Positions 22,829-33,464 of a stretch of 64,000 nucleotides of DNA are shown here, one piece after another. Below the pieces are notes generated by a model that was given only the letters and a program-made list of their open reading frames with translations, was not told where the DNA came from and did no database searches. The position numbers and the translations under genes are program-made. Origin of the DNA: Cryoendolithus antarcticus (Eukaryota > Ascomycota > Dothideomycetes > Cladosporiales > Cladosporiaceae); the NCBI GenBank assembly GCA_002077065.1, contig NAJO01000025.1, forward strand, positions 674,957 to 738,956, read 5' to 3'. How positions within the stretch are numbered: position 1 is the first letter of the stretch; every line of letters begins with the position of its first letter.

Positions 22829-23866
22829 TCATGCTCCTGGCATACCAAGCACCCGCCGTACGGCCGGCACGCCCCGCGGCACAAAGTAGACCACATACAG
22901 TGCGATGCTCGCCACAACGAAGCCAGTGAATTTCTCGAACCAGGTGTGGAAGTATGCCGCCGTCATGAGCAGCATCCACATGCTCGCAGCGGCCACCGTC
23001 ATCGTTGCCTTGACTCCCCAACCCACATCTTTCGGCACCGGAATCCCTTTCTCCCCAGGCTCAGTTGTCTCGATCGCCGCACTCCTTACCAGTCCACCCT
23101 CAGTCTGTATCCTTCTCGCCTGTCTCAGCCCGGCCAATCCAAGGACCGCGGGCAAGACCTCAAACCACAGCATCGCACTTCCTACGACCAACAGGAACAC
23201 GTGCCCACTAATGTCATGCCCGCCCGACCACTGCCCGCCATGTAACTTACACGCAGCGTGCGTAAGTGCTTCTTTCACATCCCCGAGCTCCTCCCTAGCC
23301 GCTTCCCGATCGGAAAGCAAGATCGCGCACTGCCCACCCGTGAGCCTGAAACCTCGGTCCACGATGGGCGGCCCAAAGAACCACTGCGTGACTGCAATCC
23401 AGAACGCCGTGATCACTGTGTAGCGAGCCAGCGCCTGTACCCTTCGTCTTGTGAAAGCAGTGACATCGAATTTTGGGCCCAAGCTCGCGTGCGTGAAGAC
23501 GAACAATAAGAATGCCACAGTGATCCAGAGCCAGCCTTGCTTGACGAAGTAAACATTGAAGATGTTACTCTTCTTAGCAAAGTAAGAGGGCGCATGCTCA
23601 GGCGCGTAGGACTGCGAGAGGTGGCTGTAGGGTGAGAGGGTGGAGTTGACTGTGAGAGTGCTGAAGAGGGATCCGAAGACGAGTGTACCCGGGTAGATGG
23701 AGAGGAGGATCATCTCGAGTGGTGTGGGAAGCCATGGCGAGGCAGCCGATGCGTCGATGATGGTCATGCCTGCATTCGTGGCAGATGAGGATGTGCGTTT
23801 CGGAGTGCCGTTCGAGGCAGGAGGAAGAGGGATCTCGACGCGTGTCGTCGTACGCCGAGTCGTCAT
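22829..23866 (-). CDS. FIT-family lipid-droplet biogenesis protein (Scs3/FITM2-like)
   Basis: ER membrane protein of the fat storage-inducing transmembrane family, needed for correct lipid-droplet budding; FITM2 cleaves fatty acyl-CoA in vitro. The single exon encodes 345 residues, with six hydrophobic segments. The family signature is clear: a conserved SGGHDISGHVFLL stretch in the middle carries the first catalytic His, and a second His lies in MTAAYFHTWFEKFTG in a later helix. The N-terminal 35 residues are Thr/Arg/Ser-rich and cytosolic. ATG 23866 is the first in-frame start. It is divergent from the M20 amidohydrolase gene across 576 bp. I leave the symbol blank because fungi often carry two FIT paralogues. 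Confidence 0.88.
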   Translation of the reverse strand: MTTRRTTTRVEIPLPPASNGTPKRTSSSATNAGMTIIDASAASPWLPTPLEMILLSIYPGTLVFGSLFSTLTVNSTLSPYSHLSQSYAPEHAPSYFAKKSNIFNVYFVKQGWLWITVAFLLFVFTHASLGPKFDVTAFTRRRVQALARYTVITAFWIAVTQWFFGPPIVDRGFRLTGGQCAILLSDREAAREELGDVKEALTHAACKLHGGQWSGGHDISGHVFLLVVGSAMLWFEVLPAVLGLAGLRQARRIQTEGGLVRSAAIETTEPGEKGIPVPKDVGWGVKATMTVAAASMWMLLMTAAYFHTWFEKFTGFVVASIALYVVYFVPRGVPAVRRVLGMPGA

Positions 23867-24442
23867 CTTGAGATGGCGGTACTATGCGCGCGTAAGCAAG
23901 TGTGAGGAGATGTTTGCAGTTTACAATGTTACATACACTTTGCAGATCTATGTTTACTTCAACTCGTGCCTGGTTGTGGTTTCCCCAAGATTTCAACCAG
24001 ACGACGTCACTGTGGCTTGCATTGTGGCGGGCCAAGTGGCTTCATGAGGATGTCCAACCGACGGGACCATAAGTATACTCGCGTGCGCATGCATAGAGAC
24101 TGCGGTGTGATCTCCGAACCCTTGGTGAAGACCCTGGCAGGAACTCATGCTGGCGATAACGAAATAGTATCACTATACTACCGCGGGGTTGCGACTGATT
24201 CCCCTACAGCACTCCGCTTTTCGCTGATGCTCTAGCCGTGACCGGCTGTCACAAGCGCATCGATAGTAGCGTTGGCAGTGGCTCGAAAATGTCGAGTTAA
24301 GGTAGGAGGTAGGCCACCTGCTTGAGTGGAAATGATTCCATCCCAGCAGCTGCACCTGACGATTTAGTGCTTCGTGCAGATTGGTCGCTATCCTTCACAA
24401 TCGACAGCTCGTCCGTCTCGAACTTCGCTTGGAATGCTTACA
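23867..24442. promoter_or_regulatory. Bidirectional intergenic region, FIT protein / M20 amidohydrolase
   Basis: The 576 bp between two divergent start codons holds both promoters. No specific operator recognised. Confidence 0.4.
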
Positions 24443-25863
24443 ATGGCGACCCATGGCACAATCGACGATGACTATATCGTTATCGCAGCCCATGATTTCC
24501 TTAGTGCACCTGCAAAAGCAGCTTTGTCCGACACCCAGTCCCTCATCAGCGACCACATCAATCGCATCAGCAAGCACATGCGGCGCATCAGTCTCGACAT
24601 CCATGATCACCCTGAGACCGCGTATAAAGAACTGCATGCCCACGCCATCTTGACGACGTATCTTGCAACCGTGCCAGGATGGGAAGTCGAATGCTCAGCA
24701 TATGGTATAGAAACGGCTTTTGTTGCAGTATTCGACGGTGGTAAAGCAGGGCCGGTCGTGAGTCTCAACGCGGAGTATGGTTGGTGACAGGGCCTGCAAC
24801 GATCAAGCTGAGCACCGTGTTGATAGCCTCTAGATGCTCTGCAAAGCATTGGCCATGCCTGTGGTCACAATCTGACTGCGGTGTCCTCCTTGGCAGCTGC
24901 GTTGGCCACCGCACATGTAGTTGAGCAAGCTGGTCTTGGTGGTAAATTTGTCCTCTTCGGTACACCAGCTGAAGAGGGCGGCGGTGGCAAGATCAAGCTA
25001 CTCCAAGCTGGCGCGTATTGCGATCACGCAGTCGATGTATCGATCATGGCGCACCCTGGCACTTCGGACGACACTGCTCTGGTGCGAACTGCTGCATGCA
25101 CGAGCATGAAGGTCGAGTATCATGGTAAAGAGGCTCATGCCGCTGCCAGACCGTGGGATGGTGTGAGTATGATTCTATCGTACCCGTGAGAAAGGGCTGA
25201 CTGTCATAGATCGACGCTCTGGACGCCCTGATCACTGCGTACACTGCTATCGCTGTTCTTCGTCAGCAGACTCAGCCAGGCGATATCGTTCGAATGCAAA
25301 TTACGAACGGTGGTCTACGTCCGAACATCATTCACGCTTACGCCTCCGGCCAGTTTGTCGTTCGCTCGTCGTCGCAGGCTCGCCTCGATGCTCTCGTAGT
25401 CCGGGCGAAGGCCTGCTTCGAAGCAGGCGCCACAGCAACTGGTGCCACTCTCAAGGTGACCAAGGGTAGCTCGTACAAGGATCATGTACCAAATGCCGCG
25501 CTCGGAAGTACCTATCGCCACTTCTGGAACCAGATAGCGCATGTCCATAATCGCATCCTCGAAGGCCAGATTAACATACTTACAGCTCCAACCCAGGCTT
25601 CAACTGATCAAGGAGATATTTCACATGCCATGCCCAGCTTACACGCAGGGTTCTGGATTCGGAGTGAGGATGAGAATGGCAAGCAGCTTGGCGGCCCGCA
25701 TACGCGGGATTTTGCCAAAGCTGCTGCCACGGAGGAGGCGCATGGGTGCGCTATGCAGGTGGCGATGGCTTTGTCGGCTACTGCCGTGGAGGTACTTGTC
25801 GACAAGAAGCTGCTGGACGAGGTGAAGAGGGAGTTTAGAGACAGCTCAATGGTGTGTAGATGA
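24443..25863 (+). CDS. M20-family amidohydrolase (PM20D2-like)
   Basis: Zinc-dependent peptidase M20/amidohydrolase, most like peptidase M20 domain-containing protein 2, a cytosolic dipeptidase family. Exons 24443-24779, 24834-25162 and 25210-25863 join over introns of 54 and 47 nt and give 439 residues. Metal-site motifs are present: an HDHPETAYKE segment, NAEYDAL (the exon 1-2 join creates the metal-ligand Asp), GHACGHNL, and TPAEEGGGGK with the general-base Glu. A KEAHAAARPWDG stretch opens the dimerisation domain. ATG 24443 has a better context (A at -3, G at +4) than the ATG nine bases upstream (24434), which would add three residues. No signal peptide. Substrate is not determined. Confidence 0.88.
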
Positions 25864-26347
25864 AAGATGATGAACACTCGAACATAGCGTCGGCTAGGCC
25901 GTGGTAGGATCACTAGTGTGGGATCTGGCCGAGCCACTAGGACCGAGCCTGTCAGGTCTGGCGGGAGAAGAATTCGCGGTTTGGAATGTATTGAGAGGAA
26001 GGTACACTGTAGGCGGCCAATCTGCTCAAGTAAGGCAAGACTGCGATCAATACCTGGACCATACCAATTCCGCGACAATTGCGGAACTAAAGCAATTACA
26101 GGTTCATTGCGCATCCCGGAACCAAGGCTATGGACCAATGCGCTCCAGACATCCACGCCAGACCGCTGAAGTATCTCCGTGTGGCCGCACAAACGTCCTA
26201 CGGTCCGATCTGTCTACTCAACGGTAGACAAATGACCGCAATGCCGCTGCAGAGACGTTGATCCTCCATGGTGAGCGGGTGGGAAGACATGATCCTGCAG
26301 ACAGTCAGTACGTATTGCTCAACAAAGTGTCAACATCGACTTACAGT
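25864..26347. other. Intergenic region between convergent genes
   Basis: About 480 bp of 3' flank shared by the M20 gene and the minus-strand F-box-like gene. Nothing else recognised. Confidence 0.4.
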
Positions 26348-26905
26348 TCATGCGCCGAAGAACATGGAGCACCGCCTCGAGTGGTTATAACCCAATGCCA
26401 GCATACCAGCGACCTCTCTCCTGAAGTCACTCAAGGTACCCTTCGCCCTGTGATGGTACATCATCACTTCCATCGTCCTGCGCCCATGCATGCAGTCGCA
26501 ACCACATACATCAGACTCATATATCAATGCTGAATAGCGAGAACGGCATCTGGTGTTGTAGATGAAGACTGTATCCCCTTGTGACAGGTACATCCTGTGG
26601 GCGCTGCTATAGCTCGGGTACGTGGTGGCTAAAGTAGCCCAGGCGTGGATGCGCAAATCCGTGAAGGCATAGCTCGGATGTTTGGGGTCGCTCTTCGGCG
26701 CCGAAAGAAGCAGGGGATTGTATCGCACCGGTCCTGTGCTCAAGCAGCGGAAGAATAGTATTTCCTGGATGGCCTTCGACTCAGAGGTAGTGGTCTGCCA
26801 GATTTTGCTGACGCGCTGGGTAAGTAGAAGGGTCTTCATATCGGCGACTGGGATGAGGATCGCTTCCAGAAGTTCTGCAATACTGAAGACGGTCGAAGCT
26901 GCCAT
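26348..26905 (-). CDS. F-box-like family protein, copy A
   Basis: Small 185-residue protein of a family found five times in this window. The shared N-terminal block resembles an F-box: a Val/Ile-Pro/Ala-Glu-Leu-Leu-Glu helix, an aspartate-Met-Lys-Thr-Leu-Leu-Leu turn, then QRVSKIWQ and an LFF end. Here it spans about residues 4-55. The rest is not recognised beyond a PSYSSAHRMYL stretch also seen in other copies. ATG 26905 is chosen; a longer frame would need a non-ATG start. It is head-to-head with copy B, 249 bp apart. If the F-box is functional the protein would recruit substrates to an SCF ubiquitin ligase; this is inference. Confidence 0.7.
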   Translation of the reverse strand: MAASTVFSIAELLEAILIPVADMKTLLLTQRVSKIWQTTTSESKAIQEILFFRCLSTGPVRYNPLLLSAPKSDPKHPSYAFTDLRIHAWATLATTYPSYSSAHRMYLSQGDTVFIYNTRCRSRYSALIYESDVCGCDCMHGRRTMEVMMYHHRAKGTLSDFRREVAGMLALGYNHSRRCSMFFGA

Positions 26906-27154
26906 GGTGATCTTGAGGTTGGGAAGCGGCGGAAATTCGATTGAGTGGAGGATGGTACTCGGAACGGAGTGATTGTAAAGGGGGTCGCAGATATCGGCCT
27001 TGTGCGTGACGCAGAAAGTACGGTCTCTGGGTCGCACCTGCCGCGGCTGTGCAGGACTTCACTTGCTAGTCTCTGGCCTCCAGCATAGCGGGAAATCCGA
27101 GTGCGAAGCGACGAACACAGTCAGTCTCGCATTAAATCATCAGACTTGAGCTGA
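26906..27154. promoter_or_regulatory. Bidirectional promoter region between F-box-like copies A and B
   Basis: The 249 bp between the two divergent ATGs must contain both promoters. The arrangement repeats at 37808-38072 between copies C and D. Confidence 0.5.
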
Positions 27155-27904
27155 ATGGCCGCCGTCAGCTGTTCGGCCGCATCAAAGGCCTTTGCGGTTC
27201 CTGAGCTTCTCGAGCAGATCCTTACTGATATCGGTGATATGAAGACTCTGCTCTTAGCCCCGCGCGTGGGCAAGAACTGGCACTCCGGCATCAACGAATC
27301 CTCCAAGTTACGCAAGATGCTGTTCTTCGACGGGGATCCCGACTGCATAGATGCTATTCGCTGCTGGGCGCATGACATGCCAGAGACCGGCAACAACTGC
27401 TCGAAATGCAACCACAACTACCAGTACCTGAACACGCTCATTGCCTGGACCGGCCGTGGTCAGCAGGATTGGAAGACATACAAACCTGTTCAGGTCGCCC
27501 TCGATGTGCTTGCTCTACCGTCATACGTCAGCGCAATGAAGATGTACGTTTCCGCCATACCCGTGGCACGCTCGTACAACACCAGCGTAGTCAGACCCAT
27601 CATGTTCGGGAATACCGCGTGCCAACGCGACTGTGCGCTGTACTGATTCTTCTGGAGACAGGACCAGACCGTAGGCGATCTTGTGGCCCACACGCTGGGG
27701 GGTTGCGGAGGCCATGACGAGTCATGTCACCTGTGGAAGCCGAAGCAGTCTTGTCGCTGTTTTGTAATCGCTGATAAGGCAAGGTCCTGGTTGGCGCCGC
27801 GCTACACTGCCGGTGAGTGCCTCTCGTCCCATGTCTTGCGGTAATATAACTAATTCGCCCTAGACGAGCCTGCGATGCTTATCGAGCCCGATGGCCTGTT
27901 CTGA
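27155..27904 (+). pseudogene. F-box-like family gene, copy B, interrupted by one TGA
   Basis: Divergent partner of copy A. From ATG 27155 the frame gives a good family N-terminus (PELLEQIL, DMKTLLLAPRVGKNW, MLFF) and the SAMKMYV block, then meets TGA 27644-27646 after 163 codons. The same frame then stays open for 166 nt. A well-formed 51-nt intron follows (27813-27863; GTGAGT donor, CTAAT branch-like site, TAG acceptor), and splicing it leads in frame to a stop at 27904. That intact downstream exon structure implies that the ancestral gene ran through, with TGA replacing a sense codon (TGG or CGA are one step away). Alternatives are a truncated 163-residue protein, or an unrecognised intron ending at the GAGACAG before 27661. 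Confidence 0.6.
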
Positions 27905-28202
27905 AAGGTGGTTCGATCGAATGAAGACGCCCCTGAATGCCTGATAACCTTTTCAAGGCACGAACTCGACATCATGGGCAGTGTGGACGGCACCTCTCCA
28001 AGGTGTCGTAATAATGGCCTAGGCTCTCGTGGATTGTTTTACAGGAGCTGCACCCACATTATTAAGCCCTCGAGATCCCGGCGTTTTTGGAGTCGGGGAG
28101 CCTTCATATTGGCTTCGCTACAGATAGGGACTATCTAACGTGCGTGCGGGGTGAGCATCGACTCAGCCACTCTTGCTTGCACGAGCTGTTTGAAACACGA
28201 GT

Positions 28203-30316
28203 CTAGGCAGTCCCTGAAGGAATCGTCACACCCGAAAAGTTGAATCCTCTGACAGCCCACCTGCCCGTGTTCGTGTCCAGCGTAAGATTAGTACCCACCA
28301 CCTGTCCATCCTGCAGCGCTCCATTGGCCACAACACCACCTCCGATCGGCCGCTGAATGGCATTCCCACCATCCGTAACAGTGAAATTTCCCAGGCTGAT
28401 CTCATACCCGTTCCTCGTTCTTAGATCAGGGCACCCAAAGTACTGCGCCACAACCTCCTGTGGCGAGATCTGCAACTCATAGTACCCTCTGTAGTAACCC
28501 TCCTGCCACTGCAGCTCCGAATTGTCGCGGATGAGGAGCGAGGACTGGTTGTTGGTCTGCCTAAGCGAGGAGGAGGCACCGAAAGGTGAAGATGATGATA
28601 CGGCGGTACCGGCGAACTCTGCGCCTAGACTGCCGGCGCCGGTCTTGGGATTGTAGGACTTCTCGTCCAGCCAGACGAGATCGGAGGCCCAGTTCAGATG
28701 CGAGTCGCCGGACATGAAGATGTTGTTGCCGATATTGTTGTCGTAGAGGGTCTTCAGGGTGCGGTTCTGTGCAAGTATTAGCCTTAGCTCTAGAAGTGAA
28801 GTTCAGGCTGTGGCGGCATACCTTGTTTGCGAAGTACCCATCCCACGCGTCGCTGTTGTATGGATTCTCCTCAGTGCCGAACCAGGTGGTGATGTTGACG
28901 CGGGAGAACACGATCTGACTCCCGATCAACCGCCACTTGGCCGCGCGCTTCTTGGAGTTGATGAGCTGGCGATAGAACCTATAGAAGCGGTCAGTCAGCA
29001 TATGGAGAGCGATGGGTCGAGCTTGAACTTACCAGCTCTCCTGCAGTCCACCCATAAGCGTCCTACCGGCATCATTGGAGATCTCAGTGACATAGTCGGT
29101 GTTCCAATTGAGCGTGGTGATCGACCTGTCATAGTTCCTGGTGTCGAGCATGACAAGATCCACGAGCTTGCCGAGAGCAAAGCTTCTCCACACTCTCAGA
29201 CCGTCGTCCATGTCTACTTGACGAAGGGGCATCCACTCGAAGTAAGCACGCACGGCGTTCATCTTACGCTGATCGACGCTGACGCGGCCGGCGCGGATGA
29301 AGGAGTCCTCGGTGTTGTTCATGCCGGAAAAGCCATCACGGTAGCCGTTGTTGGCAAACTCTGCGATCTGATGTCAGCTTCAGACCAGTATTGATCTGGC
29401 TTTAGTAGCTACGTGCCATGGTCATCCCAGACGGTGATCCAGGCAAACTTGCTATGCGATAGCAGGAGATCGCTGTCCGTGCGGTATGTCGCTAGACGGC
29501 GGCGATAGTCGTACAAGGAGAAAATCTCCTTGCGTGGCTGGACTGGGCGGAGGGAGTTCGAGGTGGCGTATTCGTAGATGTAGTCACCGAGCTGCGGTAC
29601 ATTAGCGCATGCGCTCTCCGGCTATGACCGAGGTAAAGAGAAGAAAGTCGACTTACATGCAAGACGTAATCCACGTTATCCTTGCGCGCAGAGTTGCCGT
29701 ACGCATTGAAGAAGCCATTCGGGAAGTTCGAGCAGGAGTACACAGCCAGCCCAATATCGCTCACATCATCATTGGCGCGCGGAGCAGTCTTGGTGCGCCC
29801 CTTCGGCGACACAAGCTCACTTCCACAGACGCGGAATTGATACCAGTACTGCGTGAAAGCTTTGAGACCCTTCGCCTCAACCTTGACAGTGTAGTCGATA
29901 TCGGAAGAAGTGTAGGCTCGGCCTTGCGAGACGACACGCTTGAGGTCTTCATCGCGGGCGACTACGTAGCTGACGCAGATTGGCTGGGTGCTAGCACGAA
30001 CATACTCCTCGGTCAGATGATTGTACAGTGGAACAGTGCCAGAGACTGTAACGTTGCTGCGGTCGTTGTCGGCAGTGGGCGCCACACGGGTCCAGAGGAT
30101 GACGGAATCGGAGTATGGGTCACCAGAGGCGATGCCATGGGTAAAGTTTAAAGCCGATGCGTTTGCGTAGGACGGGACTGTCTGGCGCCTGACTACTGAC
30201 GGGAGATGAATCCCTAGGCCGCGGTGTCGTAGCGAAGGCGATCCGTAGTTGATGTTGCCGCTGTAGTCCGCAAGGACCGCTGGGACAACAGCAAGGAAGG
30301 GGAGAAGAGACAACAT
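28203..30316 (-). CDS. Secreted PhoD-family alkaline phosphatase/phosphodiesterase
   Basis: PhoD-like metallophosphoesterase releasing phosphate outside the cell or in the vacuole. Five exons: 30316-29657, 29591-29417, 29360-29033, 28978-28822 and 28766-28203, giving 627 residues. An N-terminal signal peptide (MLSLLPFLAVVPAVLA) starts at ATG 30316. Family motifs are in order: FTHGIASGDPYSDSVILWTR, YSCSNFPNGFFNAY, LHLGDYIYEY, WITVWDDHE, LVMLDTRNYDR, MSGDSHLNW. Exon joins regenerate WDDHE and LHLGDY exactly. Intron 2 (29361-29416) has a GC donor (GCACGT) instead of GT; the others are GT-AG, 54-65 nt. The C-terminal 150 residues form the usual beta-rich tail. It is convergent with F-box-like copy B. 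Confidence 0.92.
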
Positions 30317-31544
30317 CTTGACGTAGTGATGCTTGACCGTGAGTACAGAGAGCACTTTCGAAACAATGAGTTGCGGCTACACCTACATATATTGCCACGC
30401 CTGTACCTGCATTTCAAGAACGTGGCTAGCAGATCGTTACTACCATGCATATGACCTGCCGTGCGGTACTTTGCACACCGCAGACGAGGACCCAACCACA
30501 CAAGAGCGTGGTATACTTGCTGACCGGATCTATACTCGAAGTGAGGTGGAGAAGTCTTGGTATACTTGGCTTGCATGATCCCTTGGCGGCGTGCTGGGAA
30601 CCTGGAAAAATGACTGGTCGCAATCATGAACGTCCAAGACCATTGAGCAGAGAACGAACAATTGACCAACGCAATGAGGAAGGTCGTCAATTGTAAGTGA
30701 GAAGTTGCCGTATTGCGTTGTGCGGGCGCAGCGGCATTGCAGTATTGGCAACGAAAAGTGAGCAATTTGTGCACGCAGCTTTTCCTTCGACATATATGAT
30801 GCCTGAGGCCTGCGGAGAGGTGCTAGGTAGTTGGCCTGTACATTCACGATCATCTTGCGGTGTTAGGCATGCCATGACTTGCTCAATGATGTGTGGCTGC
30901 TGATTTCGTTTCGATCAAAGATGCTGGCGACGCCCACGTAGCGCACGTAAAGTGCAACCGACGTTACAGACGAGTGTGGCCAAAGACATCAGCTTGCTCA
31001 CTCGTCTTGCTGAGGACCTTAGATCTCTCGACCACCATCAGGAAGATCCTAGCACACACATATTGCTGGTGGTCGGTTGCAGTCATGCGGTCGAGATCGA
31101 GAGGATATCACCTTCGTTCCGGCCATCGCGAAGTGTTGACTCCGATTGCGCACTCCAGATCTATTCAAGTGTGCGGCATCGCCCTCGGACCACTTAACGG
31201 TCGTACAGCCTGTGCTCCTTAGGCCATGGATCGGTCAGCCGTGTGTCGCGAACACGAGGTGAGGTCATAAGTAGCTTCTTGTACAGGACTCATCCCGTCA
31301 GGGTCCGGAAGCATGGCCCCAGGGATACCAGTCCGCCGGTCTGCAACGTGTCCTGCACTCGGCGCCTACGAATATAGCGACCATTGTGAAGCTCAATCGT
31401 GGTCAGTATCAATTGCCTGCACCGTTTTCGGCAACATCCAACGTCACTTCATCATCACAGTCGCCTGGAGCAGTATCCTCATCCTAAACTCACTCCTCAC
31501 TTGCATCATCATCAACCCCTTATGGAGGCACCTCCGTCATCTAC
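30317..31544. other. Intergenic region, no gene recognised
   Basis: About 1.2 kb upstream of the phosphatase. It should contain the PhoD promoter. No feature beyond short random frames was seen. Confidence 0.4.
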
Positions 31545-32036
31545 TCATCTCTCACTCTTGGGACTCTTCCTCTTCGCATCTCCGCCTAGACCGATCCCAA
31601 GCAGAAAGCACGCCCTTATCGTAGCTCCCACGTAAACAAACGACAGATTTCCATGGTCCATCTTGCTGTAGTTCCAGACTTCCCAGTACCCAGCTCCAGC
31701 TCTCCCCGCACCCATGACCTGCCACACACTAGCCAGATGCCCAAAATCCGCTACCAGCAGCCCGATCAAAAACACCTTCCAGACTCGCTCGTCTTTGGTG
31801 GCGCGCAGTACGCACGCTTCTGAGATGGCGAAGACGAGGTAGAGGTTCGCAAGCTGGTTGAGGACTACTTGTTCGCGGAGCGAAGGCGGGAGTGGGTTTG
31901 TTGGTACGGTAAGGGTGAGGTATTGGTGCTGCAGGACGAAAGCGTAGACTGCGCCGAGGGCCGTGAAGAAGGGCTCGATGTAAAGGAAGAAGAGGGTATA
32001 GGGGAGGGGTATGGTGGATGAGGTAATGGGTGCCAT
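31545..32036 (-). CDS. Small fungal membrane protein, DUF7704-like
   Basis: Uncharacterised 163-residue membrane protein with four hydrophobic segments. The N-terminus, with IPLPYTLFFLYIEPFFTALG after a short leader, is characteristic of a fungal family of unknown function that I recall as DUF7704. Further family-like features are a VLNQLANLYLVFAISEACVLR helix pair and a final helix ending in a short basic tail (KRKSPKSER). ATG 32036 directly precedes this signature; a longer frame would need a non-ATG start. Location is presumably an internal membrane. Nothing in the neighbourhood suggests a pathway. Some members of the family sit near secondary-metabolite genes, but no such cluster is seen here. 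Confidence 0.75.
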   Translation of the reverse strand: MAPITSSTIPLPYTLFFLYIEPFFTALGAVYAFVLQHQYLTLTVPTNPLPPSLREQVVLNQLANLYLVFAISEACVLRATKDERVWKVFLIGLLVADFGHLASVWQVMGAGRAGAGYWEVWNYSKMDHGNLSFVYVGATIRACFLLGIGLGGDAKRKSPKSER

Positions 32037-33464
32037 ACCTGCACCGGCACTCCTCAAGGCGTAGTAAGTGGTATGTGCGGTGCTGGGTGGTAGCAAGTGC
32101 AGGTGGCGCGTAAGATCTGTGCTCTTTCAGATGTCACAGAGACCAGTCTAGATCATCTATGAAGCACGGGTAATGAAAGTCAGGTCATCAGCCGGAACGG
32201 TACCGATCTACCGTTGTCTAGTCCAATGTCTTGGCAACGTGATTCCCAACCGGGTCAAGCGGGGAGAGATCCTGGGGTGGTGGTTGATGACGATGCAGGG
32301 TGCGCTGGCAGGATTCGCCGGATGGTCAATACCACTCTTACCAACGGCTCCTCTATAGCTAAGGCTGCATGACATGCATGTGCACTTGTGATCGGACGTG
32401 AGAGCGGGGAGCCTGAGGATCGGGGCATCGATGAAGTGATGCTGTAGTACTGTATGCAACATCGTGACTTGACTTGGTTATCGACTCTCGTTCGCGCCTG
32501 CCAGACTGATCGCATCCCTGACGTTGGGCTTGATTCGCAGGCAAATTGCAGTGTAACCCTCGACGCCACGCCTTGTCAGTCAGTGTGACGTGCATCAGCA
32601 CAGGCGACAGTGTGCGCAGCAAAGGCGACGTTGGAGAAACCTTGCTGCTCGGACGGAACGCCGCTTGCCGCAGCGTGTCTTGGAAGCTCAGAAACCCAAC
32701 CATTCTTGTCGACCTGCCAGCGCAGAAAACCACCTCCGAGTGCGGCAGAGTACCCGGGTACCGCAAACCAGGGCAGAGAATTCATCTTTCGCGGTCGTAC
32801 TACTGTAAGTCCTGCTCGTCAACAGCAGTGAGGTAACAGGGCTCCCGAATCTGCTCTCCGCGAAACTACCGCTGGTCTTGGTCAAGGACCCCTACAGCAA
32901 CTCTCGGTCGGACTGACGACACGCTGCACGAGCGCCAGAGCGACATCACCGCTGCCATCTGCTGGGGCATATAGGTCTCAGCTCTGTCTGCTGTCTCTAC
33001 CAGTCAGCATACTATACTTATACCTGCCACAACAATCTCACCCATCTCACCACACTCGACACATCTTTGACCGAACGAGACCGAGGATCCGCCATCCTGT
33101 TTGACCGCAGCACGGTCCACTCACTCCTTCATCTCCGCTAATACTTTCGTTGATACGCAGGTCATTGACAACATTGACCCTGCACCTCGACCAACACACG
33201 GCGATACGTGGTCCTGTTGCGTTGCTGTCGTGCATCTCTCCTTGCATAGCACAGCACAGCGCAGCGCTGCATCTCACAAGCCGCTCCTCGGCACCACCGA
33301 CGCTGAGCTTTACTCACCTCATCCTCCCTTCACCGCTACCACCTACCGAATCCAGCCGTCTTGCACTCCTCACCCTCGACACTTCCTATTGCCGGCCACA
33401 CATTCATTAGCATCGCCGTCTGCCACCCTCATTGCATACTTCCGACTCCTTCATTACCGGCGAC
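32037..33464. promoter_or_regulatory. Intergenic region and likely long 5' UTR of F-box/WD40 gene
   Basis: The last several hundred bases before 33465 are C/T/A-rich (pyrimidine tracts, many CACC, CATC and TCC words), as is common in fungal 5' UTRs. No coding frame with a recognisable product. Confidence 0.4.
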
